Source: Nitrospira sp. (lineage in GTDB: Bacteria; Nitrospirota; Nitrospiria; Nitrospirales; Nitrospiraceae). Taken from it: a stretch of 64,000 nt of DNA. Position 1 is the first letter of the stretch. The number at the start of each line of letters is the position of its first letter. Positions 15,996 to 25,318 of this stretch are shown here, piece after piece. The DNA lies in NCBI GenBank assembly GCA_029194675.1, contig JARFXP010000003.1:620001-684000 (forward strand), in the 5' to 3' direction. The position numbers were made by a program, and so were the translations under genes. A model generated the notes under the pieces. The model made no database searches, was not told the DNA's origin, and was given only the letters and a program-made list of their open reading frames with translations.

Positions 15996-17237
15996 TCATA
16001 CATTTGTCGTTGCCGGATCTGTTCCTTTCGGAAGAACCAACGTAATATCGTCCGGCACCACGTCGGCATCGACCAATTCGTGAGAGCGAATTTCAACGGC
16101 ACTCAAATCCCCGGCTTCATTGTATTGCAACCTGTCCCGATCACCGACACCGACGATGAATTCGTCGAGCGCTTTCTTCGTATTGGGATCGACGGTTTTG
16201 GTCACGAAATCGATACCCGGCAAGGTGTCGAGCAACTCGTAGATGTCGGAAACATAGACGTTTCGACCGAACGGCCACCCCTGTCCATCACGACCTCCGG
16301 ACAAAGGATGCATAAATTGCCTGAGACTCTTGACGGCCTGGTCCCGTCCGACATCCTCATAGACATTGAGCTGTTGTCGGCTTGCCTGTGAATCCACCTC
16401 TTTTCTGACTGTGTAGGATCGTAAGGTCATGCCGTCCGTGATCAGCCACCGGCTCTGCGCCGTTTTGACCGAGATGGTTGTCTGTGAGGATAACGTCATC
16501 CCCACCGCATCGAAACGGCTCCTCAACTCACCGGACACGGTTCGGTCATCCAAATCCGCCTGAACGGCGGATGGAAGGCTGAATCGAAATCGATCTTCGA
16601 TCGCATCCGGCGTAAGCACCAGTGTCAGCCGCACACGAACCGTCACATAGGTCGGTCCGACGACATGAACGCGGGTCGTCAATAATCGGCGTGGCTCCAG
16701 ATCGGCCGCCACCTTCTGCATCAACTCGCGCGTCGGCTGTGGTGTGTTTTCCTGACCGGCCGGAACGATCACGACGCTGACATGACCCGGCTCATCGATC
16801 TCACCGGCACGAGCATTGCCCGATTCCAGATTGCGCCGAGACAGACATCGTGTTCGCACAATCGTGGCATCGGCCTTCAATGCCGATCGCTCAAAATCCT
16901 CGCGCGTCACGGCGCGATTGGACTCACGAAAGGCCGACACCGTCTCTCGGACTGCATCGGCCATCTTCGTTTTGAAGAGCGGATCCGTCTGGTCCGGCGC
17001 CTCCCAGCTTGGACCGTTCAGCAACCTCAAAAAGGCCAGCCTATTGGCATCTGTCACGCGGTTCACCCGATACAACAGCATCTCGGTAATGGACGCGAAC
17101 AGCTCGATCAGCGTGATACCGGGATCCGACGGATTATGGTTGGTCCATTCCGGCGCGTATGTCGGAATCAACCTTCGCGCTTCTTCAACCAGATCGGTGT
17201 ACGTCCGGTCATCGAGATTGGGGAGTTGTATCGGCAT
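15996..17237 (-). CDS. eCIS baseplate wedge protein (gpJ-like, Afp12-type)
   Basis: A 413-residue baseplate protein. The N-terminus (NLDDRTYTDLVEEARRLIPT, then HNPSDPGITLIELFA) is the hallmark of the TIGR02243/gpJ-like wedge proteins of Afp- and PVC-type particles. The central part carries the VVIVPAG and VHVVGPTYVTVRVR stretches that also occur in the larger upstream neighbour, so the two are paralogues. The C-terminal part has GGRDGQGWPFGRNVYVSDIY, also shared with the neighbour (EGNGWAFGREPSKSDIY). The gene follows its neighbour after 21 bp. It is expected to form the inner baseplate ring around the spike. Confidence 0.86.
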   Translation of the reverse strand: MPIQLPNLDDRTYTDLVEEARRLIPTYAPEWTNHNPSDPGITLIELFASITEMLLYRVNRVTDANRLAFLRLLNGPSWEAPDQTDPLFKTKMADAVRETVSAFRESNRAVTREDFERSALKADATIVRTRCLSRRNLESGNARAGEIDEPGHVSVVIVPAGQENTPQPTRELMQKVAADLEPRRLLTTRVHVVGPTYVTVRVRLTLVLTPDAIEDRFRFSLPSAVQADLDDRTVSGELRSRFDAVGMTLSSQTTISVKTAQSRWLITDGMTLRSYTVRKEVDSQASRQQLNVYEDVGRDQAVKSLRQFMHPLSGGRDGQGWPFGRNVYVSDIYELLDTLPGIDFVTKTVDPNTKKALDEFIVGVGDRDRLQYNEAGDLSAVEIRSHELVDADVVPDDITLVLPKGTDPATTNV

Positions 17238-17258
17238 GGTGGCTCCACCTGTTCTTCA

Positions 17259-20200
17259 TCACGCCTCTTCAGAAATCAACGCAATCTGATGCAGGCCCGA
17301 ATAAACTAAGAATCGCCCGGTTGCGGTAACCGCTTGCAGGTCCACATCCGGCAAATCGGCGACGAGTTTCAGCGTCAATGATCGAACATGATCCACGCCG
17401 GAGATCGTTCCGAGTGCGGCATAGATATCCGATTTGCTTGGTTCACGACCAAATGCCCACCCATTCCCTTCCTGGCCTCCGACCAGAGGATGCAAAAATG
17501 CGGCAAGCCGATCTTGCGCAGCCTGCTCGACACGACGTGCTCCTTCCAAGGAAACGAGAGCAATTTCCACGGTAATATTGACCTTCACATAGAGTGGCCC
17601 GACCACTGCCACTGTTGCCGTCGGTACACTGTACCTCTCCAGATAGCTCTGAACGCGAGTCATGAGTTCCAGGCTCGGCAGAGGTTTCCCTTCACTCGAA
17701 CGCGGCACGATCACGACACTGACCGCTCCAGGCGTTCTAGGTTTCGTATCGAGCGGATCATCGATCAGATCACGCAACGGCACACATTTGGCTCTGGCGA
17801 CATCGGGAGACGCCAGAACGGCTAAATCTTCATAATCTTCCAGTGTCACGGCCCGCCCACGATGACGGATTGCACGTGGAGCGCGATTCAGGAGGTCTGC
17901 CGGAAGTTCAGCTTCAGCTCCCCCAAATGAGGCGTCGAGATTCGTCACCTTATCGACATAGGGAATCGTCGTGTTGAGTTGAACGATCGTGTCGGCCGAC
18001 TTATTGCCTGCTATGCCGCCGCCGGTTTGATACCGCGCCATTCTGATATTCCCGATGCCGGTCGGAGGACCCAGTCCATTGACTCCATTGCCGAAACGAA
18101 TTTCTCCAGTCGAGTGGTTCATCACATAATGCCGATCCCGCGGACCCGAACCGTAGAAATCGGGCACTTCATGCCAACGCACCCAAATCTCTTCTGGACG
18201 TCCGGTCGGATCGAGCAACACAGAAACGGCGTCCGCTCCCTCTTCCCGTTCAAGAGTCGCTCGCTCTGCGGCAGTCGCCATCTCCAGTTCACGTACTTCC
18301 AGCCGTTGACCGGCCAACACCGGAGAGTGTGCCGTCGAAAACCGCTGATTCTCATCCGCGTTTCCAGACCCAAGGATTTCATTGGTCACAGATATCAGTT
18401 GCGACGCCATCGCGGTATTGAGAACGACCTGCCGTATTTTCGGCACGAATCGATAGTCACCGGACTCCCACTGCGCACGAAGCCAGTACCGCTCGACTCC
18501 AAAAGCTGATCCCGATACAAGCCCTGCCGGAGGTAAGAACTCCACCAATCCCGGTCTCGTCAAATCTTGTGTTTCATCGCGCACGCTGATTGTTTGCCAA
18601 CCGTGTCCATCCTTCATTTGCCACACCAGACGCGGTGACGACGCCGGAGAAGGGTTATCCAGCTTCGCCCCATAGATCACTTCACGAATTCGGACGTACA
18701 GGCTTATCGTATTATGAGGGAACGTTGCGCGGGATGGAGGAAGAGTCAATCCGAAGTACAATGTCGGATACGAGTCTTGCGCCGGTCGAAACGGAGCAAA
18801 CGTCCTACCCGTGACATCCTCATACGAGAAATCATTGTATGTCACCACGGCACTCAGCGGAGTTGCTGCCGTCGTCAAGCTATACCCCACCGTCAATCGG
18901 CCGATCGATGGCGGAGCGAATGTTGCTGGAATGAGCTTGTACCCCTTCTCGGGGTGAGCCGGATCGATCAGTTCGAAGTGAGCATCGATACCGTAGTTAC
19001 CCGATGTCAGTCGCACACGTAACCAGTAGCTCTCGACTCCCTGGACCGTCATCGGCATGACCGTCGTCGGCAACGTCAGCACGACAGTGCCGGATTGAGT
19101 GAAGGCGCGTGTCGTATCGGAAAACGTGGTCGCTCTTGTCTCACTGCCTGCGGTAGCCGTTCCTATCCCAAACCAGGTGTTGCCGTCCCAGCATTCCCAC
19201 GCCAACTTCGGATTTCCATCGGTCCTCGGGGCCGGAATCCCAGATGTCGGATCCGTCAAGGTGATGGTCAGCGTGACCTTCGCGCCGGCCTGCGAGAAGG
19301 CATCTTTGCCGGCTATATACCATGCATCGCTGAACCTCGGCTTTTCTCCGAATGGATAGAAATCCTTGGTGGTATCCACCGGAGCCGCATCGGCAAAGGC
19401 GTGATCCACGGCCAGTCCGTCTTTCCCGACTGTGGTCTGCATCGTAATCGACTTCACTTGCGGCAACTGATCGGCGCGCACCGTCCCGCTTTGGGCTTGC
19501 CCTGCCGGCGAAATGGGCGTCGCTAATCGACACCGTATCCATCGACTGGTCCTTTTCCCTACGGCCTGCCTAGAGAGGGAAGACAACCCTGTCGTAAACA
19601 CAATCTCGCCGCTTTTTGTCAGATCGGCCGTCCCATCGTTAGGCAATAGAGGAATTCCTGCCGCCCCGTCCCAGCTTTCCCACATGATCTTTCGTGGATC
19701 CGGGTTCTCGATGGGCTGATCCAGCACGATGCTGAGTGTCACACTCTTCAAATTGGAAACGCCTAACACCGCATCCTGCCCCAAATATGTGAGATGCTCG
19801 ATCGGACGACTTCCTCGAAACGCCGGTACGCCGACGTCCACAGAGGCAGAACTGAGTCCGCTGAAATCATCGTACCGGTCGTACGCCGGTTCGCAGACGA
19901 AGATGGAGGTTAACTGCGCCGCTGTCACCACCAGTTCCCGCTCCGTCTCAAACACGACAGGTTCTTGTTTCCCTTCAGCCGGAGGAGCCGAGACCTGGGT
20001 CCCTTGAGGGACCACCCCGTCTACGACACTCCCTTGAGCTAATGAGAACGTAAGCGGCACCTGAGCTGATTGCGGAGGAGTCAACGACGCGCCAAGCAAA
20101 TCCAGGAACGCAAGGAGATTTTTCTCCGGCACCTTATTGAGTCGCTGAAGGATAATTTCCGAAAATCGCCCGACGATGCCGACCAACGCTGCGCCGACAC

Positions 20201-20315
20201 CTTTGGCCAGATCCGCCTCCGGATAGCCGGCCGTGTAGGTCTTCACTAACTCGCGCACCTGCACCACGATGTGCGATGTCGTACGGTGATCGATGAGAGG
20301 GGCCTGGCCCGACAT
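17259..20315 (-). CDS. eCIS baseplate wedge protein, large (gpJ-like, Afp11-type)
   Basis: A 1018-residue baseplate component. The N-terminal part (HIVVQVRELVKTYTAGYPE, IILQRLNKVPEKNLLAFLDL) is followed by repeated beta-rich modules, including two WExWDG repeats (MWESWDGAAG and WECWDGNTW) with adjacent YWLRVRL/YWLRAQW-type motifs. The C-terminal third is the gpJ-like core: VVIVPRSSEGKP, VAVVGPLYVKVNITVE, and GNGWAFGREPSKSDIYAALG. Its start codon overlaps the gp25-like stop by one base, implying coupled translation. In Afp the equivalent protein forms the baseplate wedge that triggers sheath contraction. Confidence 0.88.
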   Translation of the reverse strand: MSGQAPLIDHRTTSHIVVQVRELVKTYTAGYPEADLAKGVGAALVGIVGRFSEIILQRLNKVPEKNLLAFLDLLGASLTPPQSAQVPLTFSLAQGSVVDGVVPQGTQVSAPPAEGKQEPVVFETERELVVTAAQLTSIFVCEPAYDRYDDFSGLSSASVDVGVPAFRGSRPIEHLTYLGQDAVLGVSNLKSVTLSIVLDQPIENPDPRKIMWESWDGAAGIPLLPNDGTADLTKSGEIVFTTGLSSLSRQAVGKRTSRWIRCRLATPISPAGQAQSGTVRADQLPQVKSITMQTTVGKDGLAVDHAFADAAPVDTTKDFYPFGEKPRFSDAWYIAGKDAFSQAGAKVTLTITLTDPTSGIPAPRTDGNPKLAWECWDGNTWFGIGTATAGSETRATTFSDTTRAFTQSGTVVLTLPTTVMPMTVQGVESYWLRVRLTSGNYGIDAHFELIDPAHPEKGYKLIPATFAPPSIGRLTVGYSLTTAATPLSAVVTYNDFSYEDVTGRTFAPFRPAQDSYPTLYFGLTLPPSRATFPHNTISLYVRIREVIYGAKLDNPSPASSPRLVWQMKDGHGWQTISVRDETQDLTRPGLVEFLPPAGLVSGSAFGVERYWLRAQWESGDYRFVPKIRQVVLNTAMASQLISVTNEILGSGNADENQRFSTAHSPVLAGQRLEVRELEMATAAERATLEREEGADAVSVLLDPTGRPEEIWVRWHEVPDFYGSGPRDRHYVMNHSTGEIRFGNGVNGLGPPTGIGNIRMARYQTGGGIAGNKSADTIVQLNTTIPYVDKVTNLDASFGGAEAELPADLLNRAPRAIRHRGRAVTLEDYEDLAVLASPDVARAKCVPLRDLIDDPLDTKPRTPGAVSVVIVPRSSEGKPLPSLELMTRVQSYLERYSVPTATVAVVGPLYVKVNITVEIALVSLEGARRVEQAAQDRLAAFLHPLVGGQEGNGWAFGREPSKSDIYAALGTISGVDHVRSLTLKLVADLPDVDLQAVTATGRFLVYSGLHQIALISEEA

Positions 20316-20710
20316 CAGACCGCACTCCTTTCTAGATAGAACGGATAAACCAAATTGAACGCGTTATTCGTCGCGCGAACCTGATAGTCGACACTGATCA
20401 GCAGGACCTCTCCACCGTCATCCGGCGCTACATGTACCTCCACCACATCGATGCGGGGTTCGAACACCAACAGCGCATCGCGTACGGCTTGCGCCGCACT
20501 GCCCGCTGTTGCGGCGCTATTGATGTCAAAGACCAAATCATAAATGCCACATCCGAAGTCCGGACGCATGACCCGCTCGCCTTTCGCGGTTCCCAATATG
20601 ATCCACACAGATTGCCGAACGCTTTCCTCATAGGCCGCAAGCGTGAACGATCCCTGTTCATCCACTGAAACCGGATACCCTATCCCGATACCCAGCAGCG
20701 GCCTGGACAT
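20315..20710 (-). CDS. Baseplate wedge protein gp25/Afp9-like
   Basis: A 131-residue gp25-like (GPW_gp25) lysozyme-related baseplate protein. The start at 20710 (MSRPLLGIG) has AAGGAGG upstream; an in-frame start six codons earlier lies inside the preceding gene. The family signatures are ESVRQSVWIILGTAKGERVM, then RPDFGCGIYDLVF and AVRDALLVFEPRIDV. The gp25 fold is the most conserved baseplate element in contractile systems (T4 gp25, T6SS TssE, Afp9) and seeds sheath polymerisation. It sits between the PAAR and wedge genes, the usual order in Afp-type loci. Confidence 0.93.
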   Translation of the reverse strand: MSRPLLGIGIGYPVSVDEQGSFTLAAYEESVRQSVWIILGTAKGERVMRPDFGCGIYDLVFDINSAATAGSAAQAVRDALLVFEPRIDVVEVHVAPDDGGEVLLISVDYQVRATNNAFNLVYPFYLERSAV

Positions 20711-20724
20711 GCTTTTCCCTCCTT

Positions 20725-21126
20725 TCATCCGATCAACACCGTGCCGACGGCAATGACCTTACCAACCGGCATATCCGCGGGATCGTTGCATGTCATCGCC
20801 ATATCACCGTTCCGCGCAACCATTTTGCCGTTGATCCTCACCGTTGGACTTCCAAGCTTGATGGTCGCCCTGTTCGCCGGTGGGTTTTGAAATGCGGTGC
20901 CCGGCGGTGTTGGAACATGAGACGGTGTATTATCCGCCGTGCTGTCAATGGTGGCGGCCGGCTGGCCCATGATGTTGACATCGCTGCTGAGATTGCCGTT
21001 GATGATACCCGTAAATGGATGGGGCAGCGGCGTGGGCACAGGAGGACCCGTCGGCGCCGGAACCATGACGATATGAATATCGACCGCAACAATCCGGTCG
21101 TTTTTTTTGGCCGCAGGTTGTCCCAT
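20725..21126 (-). CDS. PAAR-like spike tip protein (Afp10-type)
   Basis: A 133-residue, Gly/Pro-rich protein (GQPAAKKNDRIVAVDIHIVM, then PHPFTGIINGNLSSDVNIMG). The repeated pattern of short beta turns (QPAAT, GSPTVRINGKMVARNGDMAMTCND as separate stretches) is that of PAAR-repeat proteins, which cap the spike with a metal-bound sharp tip; conserved His and Cys residues are present (DIHIV, PHPF, CNDP). The position immediately after the gpV spike gene (3-bp gap) agrees. The Pro-rich loop PAPTGPPVPTPLPHP is typical of eCIS versions. Confidence 0.85.
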   Translation of the reverse strand: MGQPAAKKNDRIVAVDIHIVMVPAPTGPPVPTPLPHPFTGIINGNLSSDVNIMGQPAATIDSTADNTPSHVPTPPGTAFQNPPANRATIKLGSPTVRINGKMVARNGDMAMTCNDPADMPVGKVIAVGTVLIG

Positions 21127-21129
21127 TGC

Positions 21130-21777
21130 TCAATTAATGTTCACGACTTGTCCTTTGATGTTCATCGTCGCACCGGCCTTCACATCCATCCCCGCTCCGG
21201 CTTCGATCTTGGTGTCAGCTGAGGATTTGATCTCTATCTGCCGGGCGTTCAACTTGATGCTTCCCTTGGACGCCGACAGGACGATATCTTTATCCGCCGT
21301 GATCGTAATTGTATTCTCGGCTGTATCGAAGACCACCGAATTGTTCCCGCTCTTATCCACAATTTCTATTTTTTCTTTGCCGTCCTCATCGGTCAGTCGG
21401 ATGACGTGACCGCTGCGCGACTTGATGACACGAACATTGTTTTTCCCGTCGCCGTTTTCAGCCGGCGGCGCGTCTCTCCCGTTCCAGAGTGCACCGACTA
21501 CATAGGGGAACCGTGCATCGCCCTGCTCGAAGGCGACGAGCACTTCATCATTCACTTCCGGGAGAAAATATATCCCCCGCTCGCTCCCTGCCATGGGAAC
21601 CGCCATGCGCGCCCAATAGCCTTCCTCTTCATCGCTCAGCCATGGAAACTTGAGTTTCACCCGGCCCATTTTGTCGGGATCTTGATTGTTGGTCACAATT
21701 CCCACTACGACGCCGGTTGTTTTTGACGTCACAGCTTTTGGTCCCTCTCTATCACTGAGAAGGTCGTACAAATTCAT
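21130..21777 (-). CDS. Baseplate spike protein gpV-like (OB-fold and beta-helix)
   Basis: A 215-residue protein. The start at 21777 overlaps the preceding stop by 4 bp (ATGA), so the longer frame to 21930 is rejected. The N-terminal half is the gp5/VgrG OB fold (VVVGIVTNNQDPDKMGRVKL, FPWLSDEEEGYWARM, FLPEVNDEVLVAFEQGD, PYVVGALWNGRD). The C-terminal half is repetitive beta-helix (NTITITADKDIVLSAS, GSIKLNARQIEIKSS, IEAGAGMDVKAGATMNIKG), as in spike needles. In Afp this and the gpD part are fused as Afp8; here they are separate adjacent genes. Confidence 0.93.
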   Translation of the reverse strand: MNLYDLLSDREGPKAVTSKTTGVVVGIVTNNQDPDKMGRVKLKFPWLSDEEEGYWARMAVPMAGSERGIYFLPEVNDEVLVAFEQGDARFPYVVGALWNGRDAPPAENGDGKNNVRVIKSRSGHVIRLTDEDGKEKIEIVDKSGNNSVVFDTAENTITITADKDIVLSASKGSIKLNARQIEIKSSADTKIEAGAGMDVKAGATMNIKGQVVNIN

Positions 21778-22823
21778 ACCGCATTCCTTCGAACCGTAAA
21801 GCGGGTGGTATACCCGCTTTCTCCACACCGATGACTGACTGCCGTGACATAATATTGCCCGCTGAACTGTTTCCCCAAACCGCCGAGCGTAATCACCTTC
21901 CCGGCCCGCAAGTCGGTCCGCCCCTGGCACACACCTTCTCCGGTAATAAATCCCAAGACCGATGCATTGATAGCGGCCTTGGCGACTGCATCCGCCTCCG
22001 CTTGTGTCATCACAGGACTATCAGTCGTTATCCCTATTGCGGCGCCGAATGCCCGTTTCGCCACCGCAGCCCCACTCCTCGATCCGCCCATTTTGGTCGT
22101 GACATTCGCTTCTCGTCCCACGCCGACCAACGCTTGTTTCTGTTTAGGATCCCAGCCCCGGACGGTCGTTTGATCGACCTGTCCGATCGAAGACAACCGT
22201 GAGGAAAATTCCATCAAATCATCTTTCAGCGTCAGCGTGAGAACACTCCCTTCCGCATTGGCGACAGGAAGGAAATTCAGCGTCTTGTCGTCGATTGTGA
22301 GGCCGTACTGGATCCGTCCGGCTCGCTCGATCAAAAATTCCATATCGGTTTGATTCGCCTGGAACACATAATCATATTGCACTCGGCTGTCCTTCGTGTT
22401 CGCTGAAAGGCCCGTTTCCTGTGCGATTTTTTTGGCAATGGCGCTATCCGTCTGCTTCAGGAACGTGCGGGACTTCCGACCGCGTTGGAGACGATGCCGA
22501 CGATCGTATCCCCGCACCGTCATCTTCGGCAATGTAGACCAGGTGCACTCCACCTCTATTCCCGTGATTTCACCCTTCATGACAGAGGCCAGATCCGCTC
22601 CATACCCAAGCTTGATTTCTACCTCATTCCCGACGGCAAATTGTTGTTGATCGAGGATCAACTCCCCGGACGCCGCATCTGAGTTGAGGATTTCCATGGC
22701 AAACATGCCGGGGAGATCTACAGTGTCATCGACGGTGATGCTGACAAGCTCCACTTCAGGAGCCAGTGCTTGCCCATTCGTAAAAACCTTCACCGCCGGA
22801 ACGGGCAGCCCTGAACCTGCCAT
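21774..22823 (-). CDS. Baseplate hub protein, phage late control gpD-like
   Basis: A 349-residue hub protein (Phage_GPD family, VgrG N-terminal-like). Recognisable stretches are FAMEILNSD, NEVEIKLGYGADLASVMKGE, MTVRGYDRRHRLQRGRKSRT, QTDMEFLIERAGRIQYGL and GQYYVTAVSHRCGESGYTT. These proteins form the trimeric hub between the tube and the spike. It overlaps the gpV-like gene by 4 bp, and together they equal a single VgrG or Afp8. The upstream LysM gene ends 29 bp away. No insertion or missing element is noticed. Confidence 0.92.
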   Translation of the reverse strand: MAGSGLPVPAVKVFTNGQALAPEVELVSITVDDTVDLPGMFAMEILNSDAASGELILDQQQFAVGNEVEIKLGYGADLASVMKGEITGIEVECTWSTLPKMTVRGYDRRHRLQRGRKSRTFLKQTDSAIAKKIAQETGLSANTKDSRVQYDYVFQANQTDMEFLIERAGRIQYGLTIDDKTLNFLPVANAEGSVLTLTLKDDLMEFSSRLSSIGQVDQTTVRGWDPKQKQALVGVGREANVTTKMGGSRSGAAVAKRAFGAAIGITTDSPVMTQAEADAVAKAAINASVLGFITGEGVCQGRTDLRAGKVITLGGLGKQFSGQYYVTAVSHRCGESGYTTRFTVRRNAV

Positions 22824-22852
22824 TTGTTACCCCCCACTCCGTAAAGCTGCCT

Positions 22853-23521
22853 TCAATTCGTACCTGGAATGGACAACCGACGACCGATTTCAAGCCGTCG
22901 TGGATCATCCAGAGAATTGGCGTCTGCAATTCTCCGCCACATCCTAGGATCGCCGTACATCTCCGCCGCAATACTGCTCAATGTATCGCCTCGTTTGACC
23001 AACCTTGTCGTGAAGTCGGGATCAGTCTCCTGCTTATCTTTTTTCGGGTCTTTGTATTCCTTGAAAATCACGGACAATTCCGCCCGAACCGGAACCCCCT
23101 CGTTCGTAAACAACTTGAAAGTCTGTGACAACTGGGTGATCACTCCGATAAACGGGAAATCAGAATTATGTGGTGGAGCGCCTCCCCACAAGACCATGAC
23201 CGCAGGAGGACGGTCTCGTTTGCGCTCGATTTGAGTCAAGGCGACCATTTTGTTCGTTTCTTGACGGACATCCCTGATCAGTTTTCCCCCTAAAGCCGAT
23301 GGATCGGTGACATCATAAAAAAGATTCAGCGTGAGGACACGATTGTCGCCGCCACCGAATGTCAACGGTGGCGCATTCAAAGCTCTATCTGCAGACCCGT
23401 TCCATGTCACGGACTTAGAAATCGAATAGGTGTTGGGATTGAACAACACATGGAAAGCCCGGCTTTCAACCGGATGCCCATCTTTGTCCAACGGAGCAAT
23501 TTTGATTTTTTCTAACGCCAT
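22853..23521 (-). CDS. LysM-domain tube-initiator/baseplate protein (Afp7-like)
   Basis: A 222-residue protein. The N-terminal ~160 residues (HVLFNPNTYSISKSVTW, LTLNLFYDV, FPFIGVITQLSQTFKLF) match the Afp7/gp53-like family that bridges tube and hub. A LysM domain occupies ~172-220 (VKRGDTLSSIAAEMYGDPR, WRRIADANSLDDPRRLEIG). In contractile particles this LysM does not have to bind peptidoglycan; it positions the protein in the baseplate. Its start overlaps the 3' end of the preceding disordered-protein gene by 10 bp, so the pair is translationally coupled. Confidence 0.9.
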   Translation of the reverse strand: MALEKIKIAPLDKDGHPVESRAFHVLFNPNTYSISKSVTWNGSADRALNAPPLTFGGGDNRVLTLNLFYDVTDPSALGGKLIRDVRQETNKMVALTQIERKRDRPPAVMVLWGGAPPHNSDFPFIGVITQLSQTFKLFTNEGVPVRAELSVIFKEYKDPKKDKQETDPDFTTRLVKRGDTLSSIAAEMYGDPRMWRRIADANSLDDPRRLEIGRRLSIPGTN

Positions 23522-24732
23522 CCATCCACTCCTCGTCGTTCACGCTCGGCAATCAGTTGACGAGCAATCACGCGACTCACCCTTTCGGCTAGGGCGCCGA
23601 TGTCAACCTTCGCCTCCTGCGGACTCGTCGCAGACTGCTGTGCCGTGTGAGCTTGCGTGACGAGGTTCGGCACCGCTTCAGCCGGTCTGGCTTCACGATC
23701 CTGGCGCTGCATGACCCGGCGACTGAGATCGCGCAATGCCTCTTCTACGTTCTCTATCGAGCGTGCCCGCGTCTTCCACACCATCAGATTTACGTTCGCT
23801 TCTTCGGAAGAAGGAGACACACGAGAATATTGCCCGTTCGTTTGCATACGGCTCGACAGCCACGGCATCTGTTCAACTTGTCTTCCCACTCGCTCGGTCA
23901 TGACGAACGGACCGGCACGTGGAGGCGACAATGACCCTGGCCCACCACGCTTCCCATGATGAGTGAGAGGAGACGCCAGACCGGCGTCTCCTCGCGGCGC
24001 ATCGAACATGTTTTGAAGCGGATTCGCTTTCCGAAGAACCAACTTCTCTTCTGTGCCGGCTGATCCGGCATCAGAAGGAGACAGTGCCGCCGCTCGTATT
24101 TTGGATGACTCGCGCGACCGAACGGGACTCTGTTGGTGAGTCACCGGTTGAAGTGCCCCGCTCTGTCCTCCTCTCACTGATCCGACCGACACGTCTGCCT
24201 TCTCTTCGGCGCGATGAACCGAATGGCTCGCTCGTGGCATCTCCTCGTTGGTTTTGGCGCTCAGTTTCGGAGCCCCGCTTGCTGATGAAGGAGCGGCACC
24301 ACGATGCGGCCGCCGACTGACCCGGAACAATTCTGCAGAAGAGGAAGGGAGCGGTTCACCGGTGACAGCGCCCGAGGGCGACGAAAAAGATGATGCGGTT
24401 AAACGTGGCAAACCGGTCACAGGAGGTGGTGCGATACGTTGTTCCTCATTTCCATCTCCATCCACCCCGGGCATTCTCAACACGAACCCGTTGGATTCGA
24501 AGGGGATACCGTCGCTGTTTCGACAGCGGGCCATCACCGGCTCCAGAAGGGGGAACCGTTTGCTCAGCCAGGCGACCGTGCGCGCATAGATTTCCTCTGG
24601 ATGCCGCACGTCAACCACACCGATCGGGTGTGTTCTCCGCCGAATCAAACGCACTGCGAGAAGAGAAGGCTGATCTCCCCTCCGATCCATCTTATTCGCT
24701 CCGATATGTATTGCATCCTGCGGCTCATCCAT
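23512..24732 (-). CDS. eCIS-operon protein of unknown function, mostly disordered
   Basis: A 406-residue protein with no recognised family. Residues ~30-90 are ordered (LAVRLIRRRTHPIGVVDVRH, IYARTVAWLSKRFPLLEPVM). Residues ~100-310 are low-complexity Ser/Pro/Arg/Ala. The C-terminal ~90 residues contain helical segments (ENVEEALRDLSRRVMQRQDR, IGALAERVSRVIARQLIAER). It lies between the second tube gene and the LysM gene, where many eCIS loci hold a poorly conserved protein. No long helical tape measure is present in the operon, so this is one candidate for setting particle length, although 406 disordered residues is an odd tape measure. A cargo or adaptor role is also possible. Confidence 0.65.
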   Translation of the reverse strand: MDEPQDAIHIGANKMDRRGDQPSLLAVRLIRRRTHPIGVVDVRHPEEIYARTVAWLSKRFPLLEPVMARCRNSDGIPFESNGFVLRMPGVDGDGNEEQRIAPPPVTGLPRLTASSFSSPSGAVTGEPLPSSSAELFRVSRRPHRGAAPSSASGAPKLSAKTNEEMPRASHSVHRAEEKADVSVGSVRGGQSGALQPVTHQQSPVRSRESSKIRAAALSPSDAGSAGTEEKLVLRKANPLQNMFDAPRGDAGLASPLTHHGKRGGPGSLSPPRAGPFVMTERVGRQVEQMPWLSSRMQTNGQYSRVSPSSEEANVNLMVWKTRARSIENVEEALRDLSRRVMQRQDREARPAEAVPNLVTQAHTAQQSATSPQEAKVDIGALAERVSRVIARQLIAERERRGVDGWR

Positions 24733-24747
24733 GCCGACAGAGTTCCT

Positions 24748-25275
24748 TTACAACAGTTTGGCCGTTGCAGCGCCGATGCCTGCGGCCAGCGCAGCCAAGG
24801 CCGGCCGACTCAGACCGCGATGAACGAGTTCAACACTTTCGAATGCCACTTCTGCAGAACCCGCACGGAAATCGGGGCCCGTCCATTTCACGGGGAAGGC
24901 ATCGGTAAAATTCCACCAGATCACGGGAATGGCTTGCTTATCCAGAAGATAGATCGTCCCGTTTCTGCGTTCGACCTGTCCCTTCGCCACATCCTGATGC
25001 CAACTCCAAAGCCCGAACAGTTGCGTCAATCCATGTTTGAGAATCAAAGACGGATATTTGGTCGGGCCGGCAAAACGGTGCTCATACTCATTTAAGCCGC
25101 CTTCCCGATAAGGAGTCGTTTCAGTCTCTACTTGTAACCCGCTGCATTCGGAAAAACTGCCGACCAGAATCCCTTCCACTTCGACAAGAAAATTGTGCGA
25201 CTGGTATGGATCGAGACGCACTCCCAATAGATTGCTTGCCAGACCGGCGGCGGCATTGATTCCGAAGGATGGCAT
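24748..25275 (-). CDS. eCIS inner tube protein (gp19/TIGR02241 family), second tube
   Basis: A 175-residue tube protein. It starts with a short extension (MPSFGINAAAGLASNLLG) and then the tube fold: LDPYQSHNFLVEVEGILVG, FSECSGLQVETETTPYREGG, LILKHGLTQLFGLWSW, RRNGTIYLLDKQ, and VKWTGPDFRAGSAEVAFESV. The C-terminal 25 residues are an extra Ala/Leu-rich tail (ALAALAAGIGAATAKLL) absent from the other tube, as in Afp5-type tube adaptors. It probably forms the first tube layer on the hub, with the other tube gene making the bulk. Confidence 0.92.
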   Translation of the reverse strand: MPSFGINAAAGLASNLLGVRLDPYQSHNFLVEVEGILVGSFSECSGLQVETETTPYREGGLNEYEHRFAGPTKYPSLILKHGLTQLFGLWSWHQDVAKGQVERRNGTIYLLDKQAIPVIWWNFTDAFPVKWTGPDFRAGSAEVAFESVELVHRGLSRPALAALAAGIGAATAKLL

Positions 25276-25318
25276 GGGTCTGTTTTCTCCTCTTCCACCT
25301 TATCTTGGGGATGTTTCA

